Shown one piece after another: positions 16,370-24,608 of a stretch of DNA of 64,000 nt. The notes beneath the pieces were generated by a model that saw only the letters and a list, made by a program, of their open reading frames with translations, did no database searches and was not told where the DNA came from. Each line of letters begins with the position of its first letter. Position 1 is the stretch's first letter. The stretch is from the NCBI GenBank assembly GCA_031553035.1, contig JAVBLY010000008.1:124001-188000 (forward strand), in the 5' to 3' direction. A program made the translations under genes and the position numbers. The DNA comes from JAVBLY01 sp031553035 (GTDB lineage Bacteria; Bacillota; Clostridia; Peptostreptococcales; Anaerovoracaceae).

Positions 16370-17647
16370 TTACATCTTATTAAGCTTTTTGATCAGAATG
16401 AATGCGGTCAGGATGCTGATTGCTGACATGATGGCGCATGTGGTCCAGCCTATGCTCCACATCCCCCGAATTCCAAAAGCTACGCCTACCATCAAAGGCG
16501 CAATGGGCATTCCTATGTCCCCGATCCCTCCCGTTATACCGGTGACGATGGGGACTTCTCTTTCGTGATAGACTTCCGGGAGTATTGAATAAAATGCTCC
16601 AAGACCCCATGATCCGCCGAAAGTTATGAGCAGAGCTGATATATAGAGCATTGTAAAGCTTCCCGAACTTGCGAATACCAGAAAAATTACAGAGATAATG
16701 ACCAGGATATATCCGAACATGAGAACCAGAATCCTTGCTCTGTCCTTGTTTGCTGAACGTGCGGTGAAGAAGTCGGATGTCTTTCCCGATATAAGGCAGG
16801 ATGCCAGCATTCCGATGGTGACAGCCGTCAGAAGCTTCCCTGTTTCCAGTTCTGTAAATCCAAGGGAGCCTGAAAATAGAGGCATATCAACCGTGACAGC
16901 CTGTACGGTCCATGTAGTCGCAAAGAAACTTATAGCCAGAAGCCAGAGCTTACTTGTTGCAAGAAGGTTCTTCTTTGGTTCATCAGGTTTGCCGATATCA
17001 TCGGCACTGACAGTTTCCATTTCATTTTCAGTTACTTTCTTACGGTTTTGATGCCCGTCAGGTGATTCTCTGACGGTGATCAGCCATATAACAGCCAGCA
17101 GTATCTGTAGAACAGCAAGAGCGTAGTAGGACATTTCCCATGAACTCTTAGATATGACGAATCCTGCAAAAGTACCGCCCAGACCGCCTCCGCAGTAAAA
17201 AATGCCGTTGAATACAGCTGTCGACAAACCTATATTTTTCTCTTCGATCCAGTTCATTATTATAACGAGAAAAACGGGGAATACTATAGATGCAGATCCC
17301 TGGATGAATTTCAATATCATAAGAAGCCAGATCTGATCAAGATGGGGGAAGACAAGCTGTGGAACGACGGCAGCTAATGTTGCGTATATCAGGATAACCC
17401 GGCTGCCGAATCTGTTATACATGAATCCTGCAATGATCATTGCGGCTACAATGCCGCAGGATTTGATGGTATCGCTGGTGAGAAGGATGCTTTGAGATAT
17501 TCCTGAAACTGCCGAGAGTTCACCGACAGTCATAGAAAACTGGGGGAACTGGGATGCTATCGAGCACCCTACAAACGCATTGATAAAGACGATGTACCAG
17601 GCTTTGATTTTAGACGGTTGATTTTTTATTCGGACTGTATTTAGCAA
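16370..17647 (-). CDS. Major facilitator superfamily transporter
   Basis: 425 residues, twelve predicted TM helices with a charged central loop (about 205-235, rich in E/D/K). The GFMYNRFGSRV motif in loop 2-3 is the MFS motif A. The start is TTG 17647 with GAGGTG 8 bases upstream. Divergent from the ornithine carbamoyltransferase gene across 86 bp containing a perfect palindrome, so it may carry a substrate or product of that pathway, but this is inference; substrate unknown. Confidence 0.87.
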   Translation of the reverse strand: MLNTVRIKNQPSKIKAWYIVFINAFVGCSIASQFPQFSMTVGELSAVSGISQSILLTSDTIKSCGIVAAMIIAGFMYNRFGSRVILIYATLAAVVPQLVFPHLDQIWLLMILKFIQGSASIVFPVFLVIIMNWIEEKNIGLSTAVFNGIFYCGGGLGGTFAGFVISKSSWEMSYYALAVLQILLAVIWLITVRESPDGHQNRKKVTENEMETVSADDIGKPDEPKKNLLATSKLWLLAISFFATTWTVQAVTVDMPLFSGSLGFTELETGKLLTAVTIGMLASCLISGKTSDFFTARSANKDRARILVLMFGYILVIISVIFLVFASSGSFTMLYISALLITFGGSWGLGAFYSILPEVYHEREVPIVTGITGGIGDIGMPIAPLMVGVAFGIRGMWSIGWTTCAIMSAISILTAFILIKKLNKM

Positions 17648-17669
17648 TTGAATAGCACCTCATTATGAT

Positions 17670-17683
17670 ATATGATATCATAT
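17670..17683. promoter_or_regulatory. Palindrome in the MFS / argF intergenic region
   Basis: ATATGATATCATAT is a perfect 14-bp dyad between the divergent MFS and carbamoyltransferase genes. A shared operator for a dimeric regulator is possible; it could also be chance in AT-rich DNA. Confidence 0.35.
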
Positions 17684-17733
17684 GATGATTTATTATATGA
17701 GATAATTATTTTTCATAAAATAGGAGGTATAAA

Positions 17734-18720
17734 ATGGCAGTAAATTTAAAGGGAAGAAGTTTTTTGACACTGATGGATTTCACCCCGCAGGAGATCAGGT
17801 ACATGCTTGATCTTGCTAAAGATCTTAAGGCAAAGAAAAGAATGGGGCTTACCGGAGATCTTTTTAAGGGTAAAAACGTATTGTTACTGTTTGAAAAGAG
17901 TTCAACGAGAACCAGATGTGCGTTTGAAACAGGAGCTGCGGAAGAAGGAGCTCATGTTACATTTCTTGATAATAAAAGTTCACAGTTCGGCAAGAAGGAA
18001 AGTCTTGAAGACAGCGCAAAGGTATTTGGAAGATTTTTCGACGGCATAGAATACAGAGGCTATGAACAAAAGGTAGTTGAAGATCTTGCAAAGTATTCAG
18101 GAGTTCCGGTTTGGAACGGCCTCACTGATGTGGATCATCCCACACAGATCCTGGCGGACATCATGACTATAGAAGAGCATATCAAAAAGCCTCTTCACAA
18201 GGTCAAAGTGGTTTTCTGCGGTGACACCAGAAACAACATGTCATACGCATGGATGTATGGATGTGCAAAGATGGGAATGAGTTTTGTTGCTTACGGTCCT
18301 CAGGAACTGGCACCTGACCAGGCAATTATGGACAAGGTTCTTAAAGTAGCTGAAATAACCGGTGCAAACATCGAATTCTCAAGCGATGCAGCAAGCCTTG
18401 ACGGAGCAGACGTGATATACACCGATGTTTGGGCATCCATGGGTGAAGAAGATCAGATCCCGGCTCGCGTAAAGCAGCTTTCACCGTACAAGGTAACAGT
18501 GGATCTCATGAAAATGACAAATAATCCTGATACTATTTTTATGCACTGCCTGCCTGCGTTCCACGATTTTGAAACGGACATGGCTAAAGATCAGAAGGCG
18601 CTTGGGCACGATATCAGAGAAGTAGATGACGAGGTATTCAGAAGTCCTAAATCAGTTGTATTCGACGAAGCGGAGAACAGGATGCACACCATAAAAGCGG
18701 TTATGGTAGCAACCATGTAA
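17734..18720 (+). CDS. argF: Ornithine carbamoyltransferase
   Basis: Interconverts ornithine plus carbamoyl phosphate and citrulline. 328 residues. Carbamoyl-phosphate motif SSTRTR (about 55-60), HPTQ (about 133), and the ornithine-loop FMHCLPAFHD (about 268) are all present. The adjacent carbamate kinase suggests the catabolic direction (phosphorolysis of citrulline to give ATP), in which case arcB is the better name; no arginine deiminase or arginine/ornithine antiporter gene is in view. SD AGGAGG. Confidence 0.94.
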   Translation: MAVNLKGRSFLTLMDFTPQEIRYMLDLAKDLKAKKRMGLTGDLFKGKNVLLLFEKSSTRTRCAFETGAAEEGAHVTFLDNKSSQFGKKESLEDSAKVFGRFFDGIEYRGYEQKVVEDLAKYSGVPVWNGLTDVDHPTQILADIMTIEEHIKKPLHKVKVVFCGDTRNNMSYAWMYGCAKMGMSFVAYGPQELAPDQAIMDKVLKVAEITGANIEFSSDAASLDGADVIYTDVWASMGEEDQIPARVKQLSPYKVTVDLMKMTNNPDTIFMHCLPAFHDFETDMAKDQKALGHDIREVDDEVFRSPKSVVFDEAENRMHTIKAVMVATM

Positions 18721-18738
18721 ATATAAGGGAGGTTCAGT

Positions 18739-19674
18739 ATGGCAGAAAAAATCGTAATTGCCCTGGGGGGAAATGCACTGCAGGAAAGCGGAAAGCCTGC
18801 AACGGCGGAAGCACAACTGGAGGTAGTTAAACAGACGGTGGAGTACATCGTTGACATTTATGAAAGAGGATATGAGATCGTCATAGTCCACGGAAACGGC
18901 CCTCAGGTTGGAAGAATCGTTCTTGCATCAGAGACTGCAGCAGATGTGACACCGCCCATGCCCTTTGACGTATGCGGCGCAATGAGTCAGGGATATATCG
19001 GCTATCATATCCAGCAAAGCCTTAAACATGCTTTTAAGAATAGAGGCAAGGACATTCCCGTTGTGACTTTGGTGACTCAGGTCAAAGTAAATGAGAATGA
19101 TCCGGCTTTCAAAACGCCGACAAAGCCTATCGGGCCTTTTTATACAAAGGAAGAAGCCGATGCCATCGTTAAGGAAAAAGGCTATGACATGAAAGAAGAT
19201 GCAGGCAGGGGATTCAGAAGAGTCGTTGCCTCGCCTATACCGGAAGAGATCGTCGAACTTGATTCACTTCTCAGGCTGTTCGACAGCACTGTCGTTATTA
19301 CGGCCGGCGGCGGCGGGATCCCTGTAATAGAAAAGAACGGAGAACTTGAAGGTATCGCGGCGGTCATCGACAAAGACTATGCGGCGGAGAAGGTTGCGGA
19401 AGATATCGATGCAGATGTTCTCATGATACTTACCGAAGTAGAATGTGCTTGCACAGACTTTGGGACTCCAAATCAATGCGACATTAAAGGCATTGAAGTG
19501 GACGAAGCAGAAAAGCATATCAATGAAGGACAGTTTGCCGCAGGAAGCATGCTCCCAAAAGTGAATGCAGCAGTCAAGTTTGCCAAGTCCAAGAAGGGCA
19601 GGAAGGCAATAATAACTTCGCTCTATAAGGCAACCGAAGCTCTTGATGGAAAAACCGGTACTATAATCGGCTAA
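18739..19674 (+). CDS. arcC: Carbamate kinase
   Basis: 311 residues. Makes ATP from carbamoyl phosphate, releasing NH3 and CO2. Amino-acid-kinase fold: VIALGGNALQ at the N end, VHGNGPQVG, ITAGGGGIPV, and the late segment GSMLPKVNAAVKF typical of carbamate kinases. 18 bases after the carbamoyltransferase stop with its own SD (GGGAGG). Together the two genes form the ATP-yielding half of arginine or citrulline fermentation. Confidence 0.95.
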   Translation: MAEKIVIALGGNALQESGKPATAEAQLEVVKQTVEYIVDIYERGYEIVIVHGNGPQVGRIVLASETAADVTPPMPFDVCGAMSQGYIGYHIQQSLKHAFKNRGKDIPVVTLVTQVKVNENDPAFKTPTKPIGPFYTKEEADAIVKEKGYDMKEDAGRGFRRVVASPIPEEIVELDSLLRLFDSTVVITAGGGGIPVIEKNGELEGIAAVIDKDYAAEKVAEDIDADVLMILTEVECACTDFGTPNQCDIKGIEVDEAEKHINEGQFAAGSMLPKVNAAVKFAKSKKGRKAIITSLYKATEALDGKTGTIIG

Positions 19675-19699
19675 CTACAAAGCTGAATAAACGTTGAAA

Positions 19700-19734
19700 A
19701 ATACCCCTTTCACGACTATCGTGGAAGGGGTATT
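19700..19734 (+). terminator. Hairpin after arcC
   Basis: Long perfect stem AATACCCCTT / AAGGGGTATT (19700-19709 and 19725-19734) extended inside by CACGA/TCGTG. The U tract is weak on the + strand. Confidence 0.7.
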
Positions 19735-19875
19735 CGTACGTAATATAAACGTAACAAGATAAATAGTTAAAATAATAACAAAAGTGTTTTAAAATTAACA
19801 AAATGTGGTATAATGCATATAGATGAACAAAAAGGTTCAGACTCAATATCAAAAAGTATCCAGGGAAGGGGTGCC

Positions 19876-20031
19876 ATGATGAATAAATTAGCAAAGAGAT
19901 TACTACGCGGAAGCGATGAAATGGTAGAAAAAAAGTCAGCTTACTTCGCAAAGACAATGAAAAAACACTACGAAGATATGAGAGAAGCTAATATTGGATT
20001 CTACGACATGCCGTATCAAATAACTAAGTAA
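19876..20031 (+). CDS. Small basic protein, unknown
   Basis: 51 residues starting MMNKLAKRLLRG, Lys-rich N half (KKSAYFAKTMKKHYEDM), ending in FYDMPYQITK. Not recognised. It has its own -10 box (TATAAT at 19809-19814), an SD (AAGGGG) 6 bases before the ATG pair, and a terminator after it at 20057, so it is a free-standing transcription unit. No signal peptide or TM helix. A real gene is likely; function unknown. Confidence 0.6.
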   Translation: MMNKLAKRLLRGSDEMVEKKSAYFAKTMKKHYEDMREANIGFYDMPYQITK

Positions 20032-20049
20032 ACGTCAATCTTCTGAATA

Positions 20050-20292
20050 TCATGATAAGAACTGCCTCTTTGGGGCAGTTCTTATTTGTGTAACTTTGAG
20101 TGGGTCGTTAGTCTTTCCCTTCATATATGATCTCAGGTCCTCAGCAGACATTACAGGATCAAATTTATCCTTACAAAGATCAATGACAGTATGTTTCTCG
20201 CCATGGCTGTCTATTGATTGTATTACAGCATCTAAAATAGCATAATTGAAACTTCTATCATATGGATGTGCATAAATCACAGTATTATTCAT
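20050..20292 (-). pseudogene. Truncated flavodoxin-fold NAD(P)H oxidoreductase
   Basis: Begins as a normal NAD(P)H dehydrogenase (quinone)/YwrO-type protein (MNNTVIYAHPYDRSFNYAI, then AEDLRSYMKGKTNDPL, about 66 residues), then loses homology and stops within the terminator hairpin of the convergent small gene. Full-length members have about 170-200 residues, so roughly two thirds are missing. The ATG overlaps the end of the upstream DUF6125 gene by 8 bases. Probably a 3' deletion. Confidence 0.65.
20057..20087 (+). terminator. Terminator after the small ORF
   Basis: AAGAACTGCC / GGCAGTTCTT stem (20057-20066 and 20074-20083) followed by ATTTG. Confidence 0.8.
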
Positions 20293-20800
20293 TGAGAGTG
20301 AATCTCCATATACATGCGCATGACTCATCTGTTATATCAGGATAGCAGCTGACACATTCTGTTGTAATGCGGTCGTCGATAGTTTTGGCAAATCCTGAAT
20401 ACTCAACTGTACCTACAGGCTTGCACGGATGAAAATCCATACCTTTTCGCTCTCTCGCCTGCTGTGCTCTACATGTCACTATATTATATGTAAGGGTGTT
20501 GCCGTCTCTTGTGATGGATTCTTTGTTCAGGGGAGAATACATCCTGAAATTAAGCGCCCGTTCAAGACCTTCCAGACCTGAGTTATCCGGCAGATCGAGA
20601 AATCTTTTTATGCGGTTTGCTTCTATTACAGTATATTGTTCCCATATATTCATGTCATGTTCCATGGCTTCGTCCATGCCGTGTTTATATTCGACGGACT
20701 GAAACCAGACACCATCCATAGCCAGCCAGTTTTTGGAAAACTCTTCAATTAGATCAAGCAGTTTTTCTTTAGGCAGATCTTCGATTTTGTTGTAAGTCAT
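20285..20800 (-). CDS. DUF6125 family protein
   Basis: 171 residues. The NWLAMDGVWFQSVEYKHGMDEAM opening and the C-terminal Cys set (C in VTCRAQ, HPCKPVG, TECVSCYPD, CACIW) match a clostridial and methanogen family of unknown function known as DUF6125. The conserved cysteines suggest a metal or cofactor site; this is inference. SD is weak in AT-rich sequence. It precedes the truncated oxidoreductase in the same operon. Confidence 0.75.
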   Translation of the reverse strand: MTYNKIEDLPKEKLLDLIEEFSKNWLAMDGVWFQSVEYKHGMDEAMEHDMNIWEQYTVIEANRIKRFLDLPDNSGLEGLERALNFRMYSPLNKESITRDGNTLTYNIVTCRAQQARERKGMDFHPCKPVGTVEYSGFAKTIDDRITTECVSCYPDITDESCACIWRFTLNE

Positions 20801-20904
20801 GATCGATTCCTTTGTATTTATTAATTCTGAAAAAATTGATTGATGCTATAGATTATATCATGTAATGCAAATTGAGTGAAACCCTCGCTTTGTATCGTAT
20901 AATA

Positions 20905-21046
20905 TAGTGACGGGCAGTTTAGCCCGGCGCCGGCAAGCACTAAAAAGACGTCAATAATACCAGCACTGTCGGTTCTTACTAAATCAGAGATTTAGAGAAC
21001 CTTAGTATGGACCTACCTGCGGTTTCAATAGAAACCGGGTTAGGTC
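20905..21046 (+). promoter_or_regulatory. Structured 5' leader of the first ECF module
   Basis: About 140 bases between a -10 box (TATAAT, 20898-20903) and the SD AGGAG at 21049. Hairpin 1 pairs GGTTCT with AGAACC and CTAAATC with GATTTAG (20971-21001). Hairpin 2 pairs GACCTA with TAGGTC and CGGTTTC with GAAACCG, loop AATA (21010-21046), ending two bases before the SD. No known riboswitch class was recognised. It may control translation of the sigma factor. Confidence 0.6.
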
Positions 21047-21059
21047 TCAGGAGTCATCA

Positions 21060-21617
21060 ATGAAAGATAAAGATCTCATAAAATTGATCCAACAAGACCC
21101 GGAGCGTGGTATCGCACTGGCTGTTGATTTATACGGCAGTGTTACCAAAGCGGTATGTAACAGTATATTGCAAGGATTCAATCGTGACGAGATCGAAGAG
21201 GCATGGGGAGATACATTTGTGAAACTCTGGAAAAATGCCGATAAATTCGATCCGGGGAAAAAGACAAGCCTCAAAACATATATTGGGACCATAGCCAGAA
21301 ATGTCGCTCTGGATGTGAGGAGAAAAAGTAATAGAAACACGTTTGTCGAACTGGAGGAGGACAGCATCATCGATGTATCAATAAATATCGATGATGATTA
21401 TGCCAGAAAACAAAACGAAGAGATCCTGCATGGTGCAGTTGACGCAATGGATGAGCCGGATAGAAGTATTTTTATATTAAGATTTTTCTATGCTAATTCG
21501 GTCAAGGATATTGCAGAAAAATTAGCCATAAAGCCGAAGCAAGTGGAAAATATATTGTTCCGCAGGAAAGCCGCATTAAAAGATGTGCTGATGGAAGGAG
21601 GCATATTAAATGACTAA
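21060..21617 (+). CDS. ECF-type RNA polymerase sigma factor (module 1)
   Basis: 185 residues. Sigma-70 region 2 covers about 15-85 (the GDTFVKLWKNADKFDP segment, then LKTYIGTIARNVALDVRR) and region 4 about 120-175 (MDEPDRSIFILRFFYANSVKDIAEKLAIKPKQVENILFRRKAALK). Its 3' end overlaps a membrane anti-sigma gene by 8 bases, the standard ECF arrangement. Directs transcription of an unknown regulon, probably an envelope stress response, and probably its own operon. Confidence 0.92.
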   Translation: MKDKDLIKLIQQDPERGIALAVDLYGSVTKAVCNSILQGFNRDEIEEAWGDTFVKLWKNADKFDPGKKTSLKTYIGTIARNVALDVRRKSNRNTFVELEEDSIIDVSINIDDDYARKQNEEILHGAVDAMDEPDRSIFILRFFYANSVKDIAEKLAIKPKQVENILFRRKAALKDVLMEGGILND

Positions 21618-22683
21618 ACTAACAGATATGATAAATAAACTCACGGAGTCTGAAATGGATGATAAAGTTTTAGATAGTTTTGAAATGACAAAGGAAGAAA
21701 AAGAAAGAACTGCCGGGCTTGCTCTTAATAAAATAAGAGCAGAGAAAGAAGCATCCGGTGCAGCCAAAGGCAAAATACAAGAATCAGGTGGAAAAGTGAT
21801 TGGATTCGGTAAAAGGTGGAGCCGTAAATTTGTTGCTGTGGCAGCAGCGATGGTAGTTGTTCTGGCATTCGGAGTGGTCGCATATGCGAATGGGTGGTTC
21901 AATTTGGGAGTAATCGATGATGGCTATGATAAATATGAATTGACTGCTGTAGAAGATTCAGCACAATATAAAGCGGCGAAAGAAGTTATGGATTATGACA
22001 ATAGTCTTTCAAACGAAGAACTCGTTGCTCGGGATAATGGCAAGTTTGAGGACACAGGAAAAACAAATGATAAGGAAAAATCAATTACCTTTAGAGCGCC
22101 AAGTGAAAAAGAAAATGAAGTGCTAAAGAAATATGATTTAAAGTTTGAGAGAACCCATTATTATGTTGATTCCGCTAAAAAAGCATTTGATGAAGTGGGC
22201 ATAGCAAATTTCTTAGGAGATTTTTGGGATATTAACGAACTAGAATCAAATGATAATTATGTTTATGACGACGGATATATCTATACAGATATGGGTTCTG
22301 TTACAGTTATGGGAGGCGGAGAAACATCAGACGATCCGGTGTATTGGGAAATGCATTTGACTCCCAGAAACGTATATATTTCTCCTTGGAGCGCATTTGT
22401 CAGTTCAAGTGAAAGGGAAAACCCTGAGTTAGCTGAATGGGATTTTACTACCGATGACGGTTACTATGTAAAGGCAGCATCGTATAAAGTAAATATGCCG
22501 ACTACGCTTGAAAATGGAGAAACTGAAAAACGAGCTTACAGGAACTTTCATTTTTTATTGATCACAGAAACTCATACTATGGATATGTATTATGATATTT
22601 GGATCGATGACAAAGACAATGACATGTCAAATAAAGAGTTTGAAAAGATGATAGACAAGTTCGATTTTTCCAAGCTTGGATGA
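21610..22683 (+). CDS. Membrane anti-sigma factor (module 1)
   Basis: 357 residues. Cytoplasmic N part (about 1-70), one TM helix (about 75-94, VAVAAAMVVVLAFGVVAYA), then an outside domain of about 260 residues rich in Asp and aromatic residues. Overlap with the sigma gene and the single TM identify it as the cognate anti-sigma. The TM segment is nearly identical to that of the second module, so the two arose by duplication. The sensor domain belongs to no family I can name. SD GGAGG lies inside the sigma gene. Confidence 0.8.
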   Translation: MTKLTDMINKLTESEMDDKVLDSFEMTKEEKERTAGLALNKIRAEKEASGAAKGKIQESGGKVIGFGKRWSRKFVAVAAAMVVVLAFGVVAYANGWFNLGVIDDGYDKYELTAVEDSAQYKAAKEVMDYDNSLSNEELVARDNGKFEDTGKTNDKEKSITFRAPSEKENEVLKKYDLKFERTHYYVDSAKKAFDEVGIANFLGDFWDINELESNDNYVYDDGYIYTDMGSVTVMGGGETSDDPVYWEMHLTPRNVYISPWSAFVSSSERENPELAEWDFTTDDGYYVKAASYKVNMPTTLENGETEKRAYRNFHFLLITETHTMDMYYDIWIDDKDNDMSNKEFEKMIDKFDFSKLG

Positions 22684-22871
22684 AATATTTGAAATACCTA
22701 AGTAAGCAGAGAAGGATCGGTTCACCGGTCTTTTTCTTGTATTTGGAAGAACACTGCAAGTATAATGGGAGGAGTCAAACCCAAATCCAGACATGAAAAC
22801 TTTTCTAATATGTCACATTTTTTCCGGGTGAACCGTGATATAAGTGAGACATGTTTCAGAGAGGAGTTCAA

Positions 22872-23414
22872 ATGATTGAAAAAGCATATTCGGTCATTGA
22901 TGAAGATGAATTAAAAGAGATTATGGATTCGTATACTGAGCCGCTGCTTAAGTATTCATACGGCATTTTGTGCAATTACGCCGATGCCGAGGACGCTGTT
23001 CAGGTGACTTTTATTAAGCTGTACGACCATCAGAAAAAAATCGACCTTAATAAAAGCTTAAAAGCATATTTATACAAAATTGCTTTTAATACCTGCATCG
23101 ATATCAGCCGAAAAAATAAAAAAATCGTGTTATTTGGCGACACCAGCTATGAAGAGTCATATGTGGAAGAAGAGTATGACATAGATTTTCCTGCGGAATT
23201 AAAAAAAGCATTGCTTTCACTAAAGCCCGTGGACAGGGGACTCATTGTAAATCGTATCGTAAACGATATGAGCTACAGAGAGATGAGTGAGCTGTACGGG
23301 AAGTCGGAAACATCACTGAGAAAAAGATATGAACGTGCCCGCACAAAGATAGCTAAACTATACGATTTTGACAAAGAGAATGTGTTCAGGGAAGGAGTTT
23401 GTAATGAGCGATAA
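22872..23414 (+). CDS. ECF-type RNA polymerase sigma factor (module 2)
   Basis: 180 residues from the ATG at 22872 (AGAGGAG upstream). Region 2: YSYGILCNYADAEDAVQVTFIKLYDH, LKAYLYKIAFNTCIDISRK. Region 4: LKPVDRGLIVNRIVNDMSYREMSELYGKSETSLRKRYERARTK. More divergent from module 1 than the anti-sigma genes are from each other. The gene overlaps its anti-sigma gene by 11 bases. Confidence 0.9.
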   Translation: MIEKAYSVIDEDELKEIMDSYTEPLLKYSYGILCNYADAEDAVQVTFIKLYDHQKKIDLNKSLKAYLYKIAFNTCIDISRKNKKIVLFGDTSYEESYVEEEYDIDFPAELKKALLSLKPVDRGLIVNRIVNDMSYREMSELYGKSETSLRKRYERARTKIAKLYDFDKENVFREGVCNER

Positions 23415-24372
23415 GCATATAAAAGATGCGTTTGACAGCATCAGTGTAAATAAAGAAAAAATCGATAAGGCAGTTGTTTCAGAGGTATCAGGCATGAGGG
23501 CCGGAACAAAAGCCGTTAAGTACGGGAAAGTTGCAAGCCGAAAATCCATTGCAATAGCTGCGGCAATGGTTGTGGTATTGGCGTTTGGTGCAGTTATTTA
23601 TGAAACCGGATTGTTTGATCTTGGTAAATTAAATGATCCACACAATTCAGGTTTGGAATATGAATATCCGGCACTTGAAGAATCAAATCAATATAAAGCC
23701 GCATTGGAATACAACAAGTATCTGGATAGCTTGTCTCAAAAAGAGAAACACGAATTATTTAGTAATAACGATAATGTATTTATTATGGATGAAGAAACAG
23801 GAGTTATGACAAGTACAGGACCTAATGAAAAGCTTAAAGAGATTTTAAAGAAGCATAACCTTAAATATGATCTTAAGGAGTTTACAAACATACCATCGGT
23901 ACAAATTGCCGCTGAAAAAACAGGTTTATCTGGATTTTCTGATGACTTTATCGATAAATATGACGATGGCAAGGGTGGCTACAAATATACGGAAAATGGT
24001 AAACTGATGATGCATAATCATATGGCACCGAATTATTGGGAATTGGTGTGTTGCCCCAATGATGTGTTTATTGGTGAGGAAGCTTTTAACTATCCAAATA
24101 GTGAGAGAGAAAAAGGAACGGAAGAAGAGTGGTTCTATTTAACAAAGGATGGTCATGAAATTAAATGCGCAACATATAAAATCAAGGGGGCATACGAAGA
24201 TGGAAAAGGGAATGAAACCCCTGCTATGATGAGAGTATTCCTTTCTATTATGATTACTGATGAGTATACCTTTATGTTTAATTATGATAAGACAATAGAA
24301 GATACATCTGATATGACGAAGTCAGAATTCGAAGAAATACTTGAACTCTTTGATTACTCTAAGCTAGATTAA
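23404..24372 (+). CDS. Membrane anti-sigma factor (module 2)
   Basis: 322 residues from ATG 23404 (GAAGGAG upstream). Same plan as the first: short cytoplasmic part, TM helix about 50-68 (IAIAAAMVVVLAFGAVIY), then a large outside domain. Shared landmarks with module 1 include SNQYKAAL, LKKHNLKYDL, the WELVCCPNDVFI region versus WEMHLTPRNVYI, and the ending KSEFEEILELFDYSKLD versus NKEFEKMIDKFDFSKLG. Confidence 0.8.
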   Translation: MSDKHIKDAFDSISVNKEKIDKAVVSEVSGMRAGTKAVKYGKVASRKSIAIAAAMVVVLAFGAVIYETGLFDLGKLNDPHNSGLEYEYPALEESNQYKAALEYNKYLDSLSQKEKHELFSNNDNVFIMDEETGVMTSTGPNEKLKEILKKHNLKYDLKEFTNIPSVQIAAEKTGLSGFSDDFIDKYDDGKGGYKYTENGKLMMHNHMAPNYWELVCCPNDVFIGEEAFNYPNSEREKGTEEEWFYLTKDGHEIKCATYKIKGAYEDGKGNETPAMMRVFLSIMITDEYTFMFNYDKTIEDTSDMTKSEFEEILELFDYSKLD

Positions 24373-24374
24373 GC

Positions 24375-24494
24375 TTGATACCATAAAATAATCACTGATC
24401 TGGTTAATAACGGTGAAGTTATAGTAAAAAGCATTTAGTGCCCTGCAATACATAGTCATTAAATAATCTTATCCGCGAGAATGTATGGTATCAA
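24375..24494. repeat. Inverted-repeat-bounded intergenic segment
   Basis: TTGATACCAT (24375-24384) and its exact reverse complement ATGGTATCAA (24485-24494) enclose 100 bp of non-coding sequence just after the second anti-sigma gene. Either a long-range RNA stem or a small decayed insertion; no target duplication is obvious. Confidence 0.4.
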
Positions 24495-24495
24495 C

Positions 24496-24525
24496 AAAGC
24501 CCCTAAAATGGGGGCTTTATTTTTC
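24496..24525 (+). terminator. Terminator after ECF module 2
   Basis: AAAGCCCC / GGGGCTTT stem (24496-24503 and 24511-24518) followed by ATTTTT. Confidence 0.88.
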
Positions 24526-24608
24526 TGTTTGGAAATTTTCTTGATTTATGACAAAAATATAATTGACCAAAATGGTAATATATGGTATTTTCTACCAGGA
24601 GGCAAATA

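Noticed and set aside
20877..20899. SigW-like ECF promoter (TGAAAC..CGTA) before the first sigma gene
   Set aside because: The gap is 13 bp instead of about 16-17; a TATAAT box overlaps the CGTA. Not convincing.
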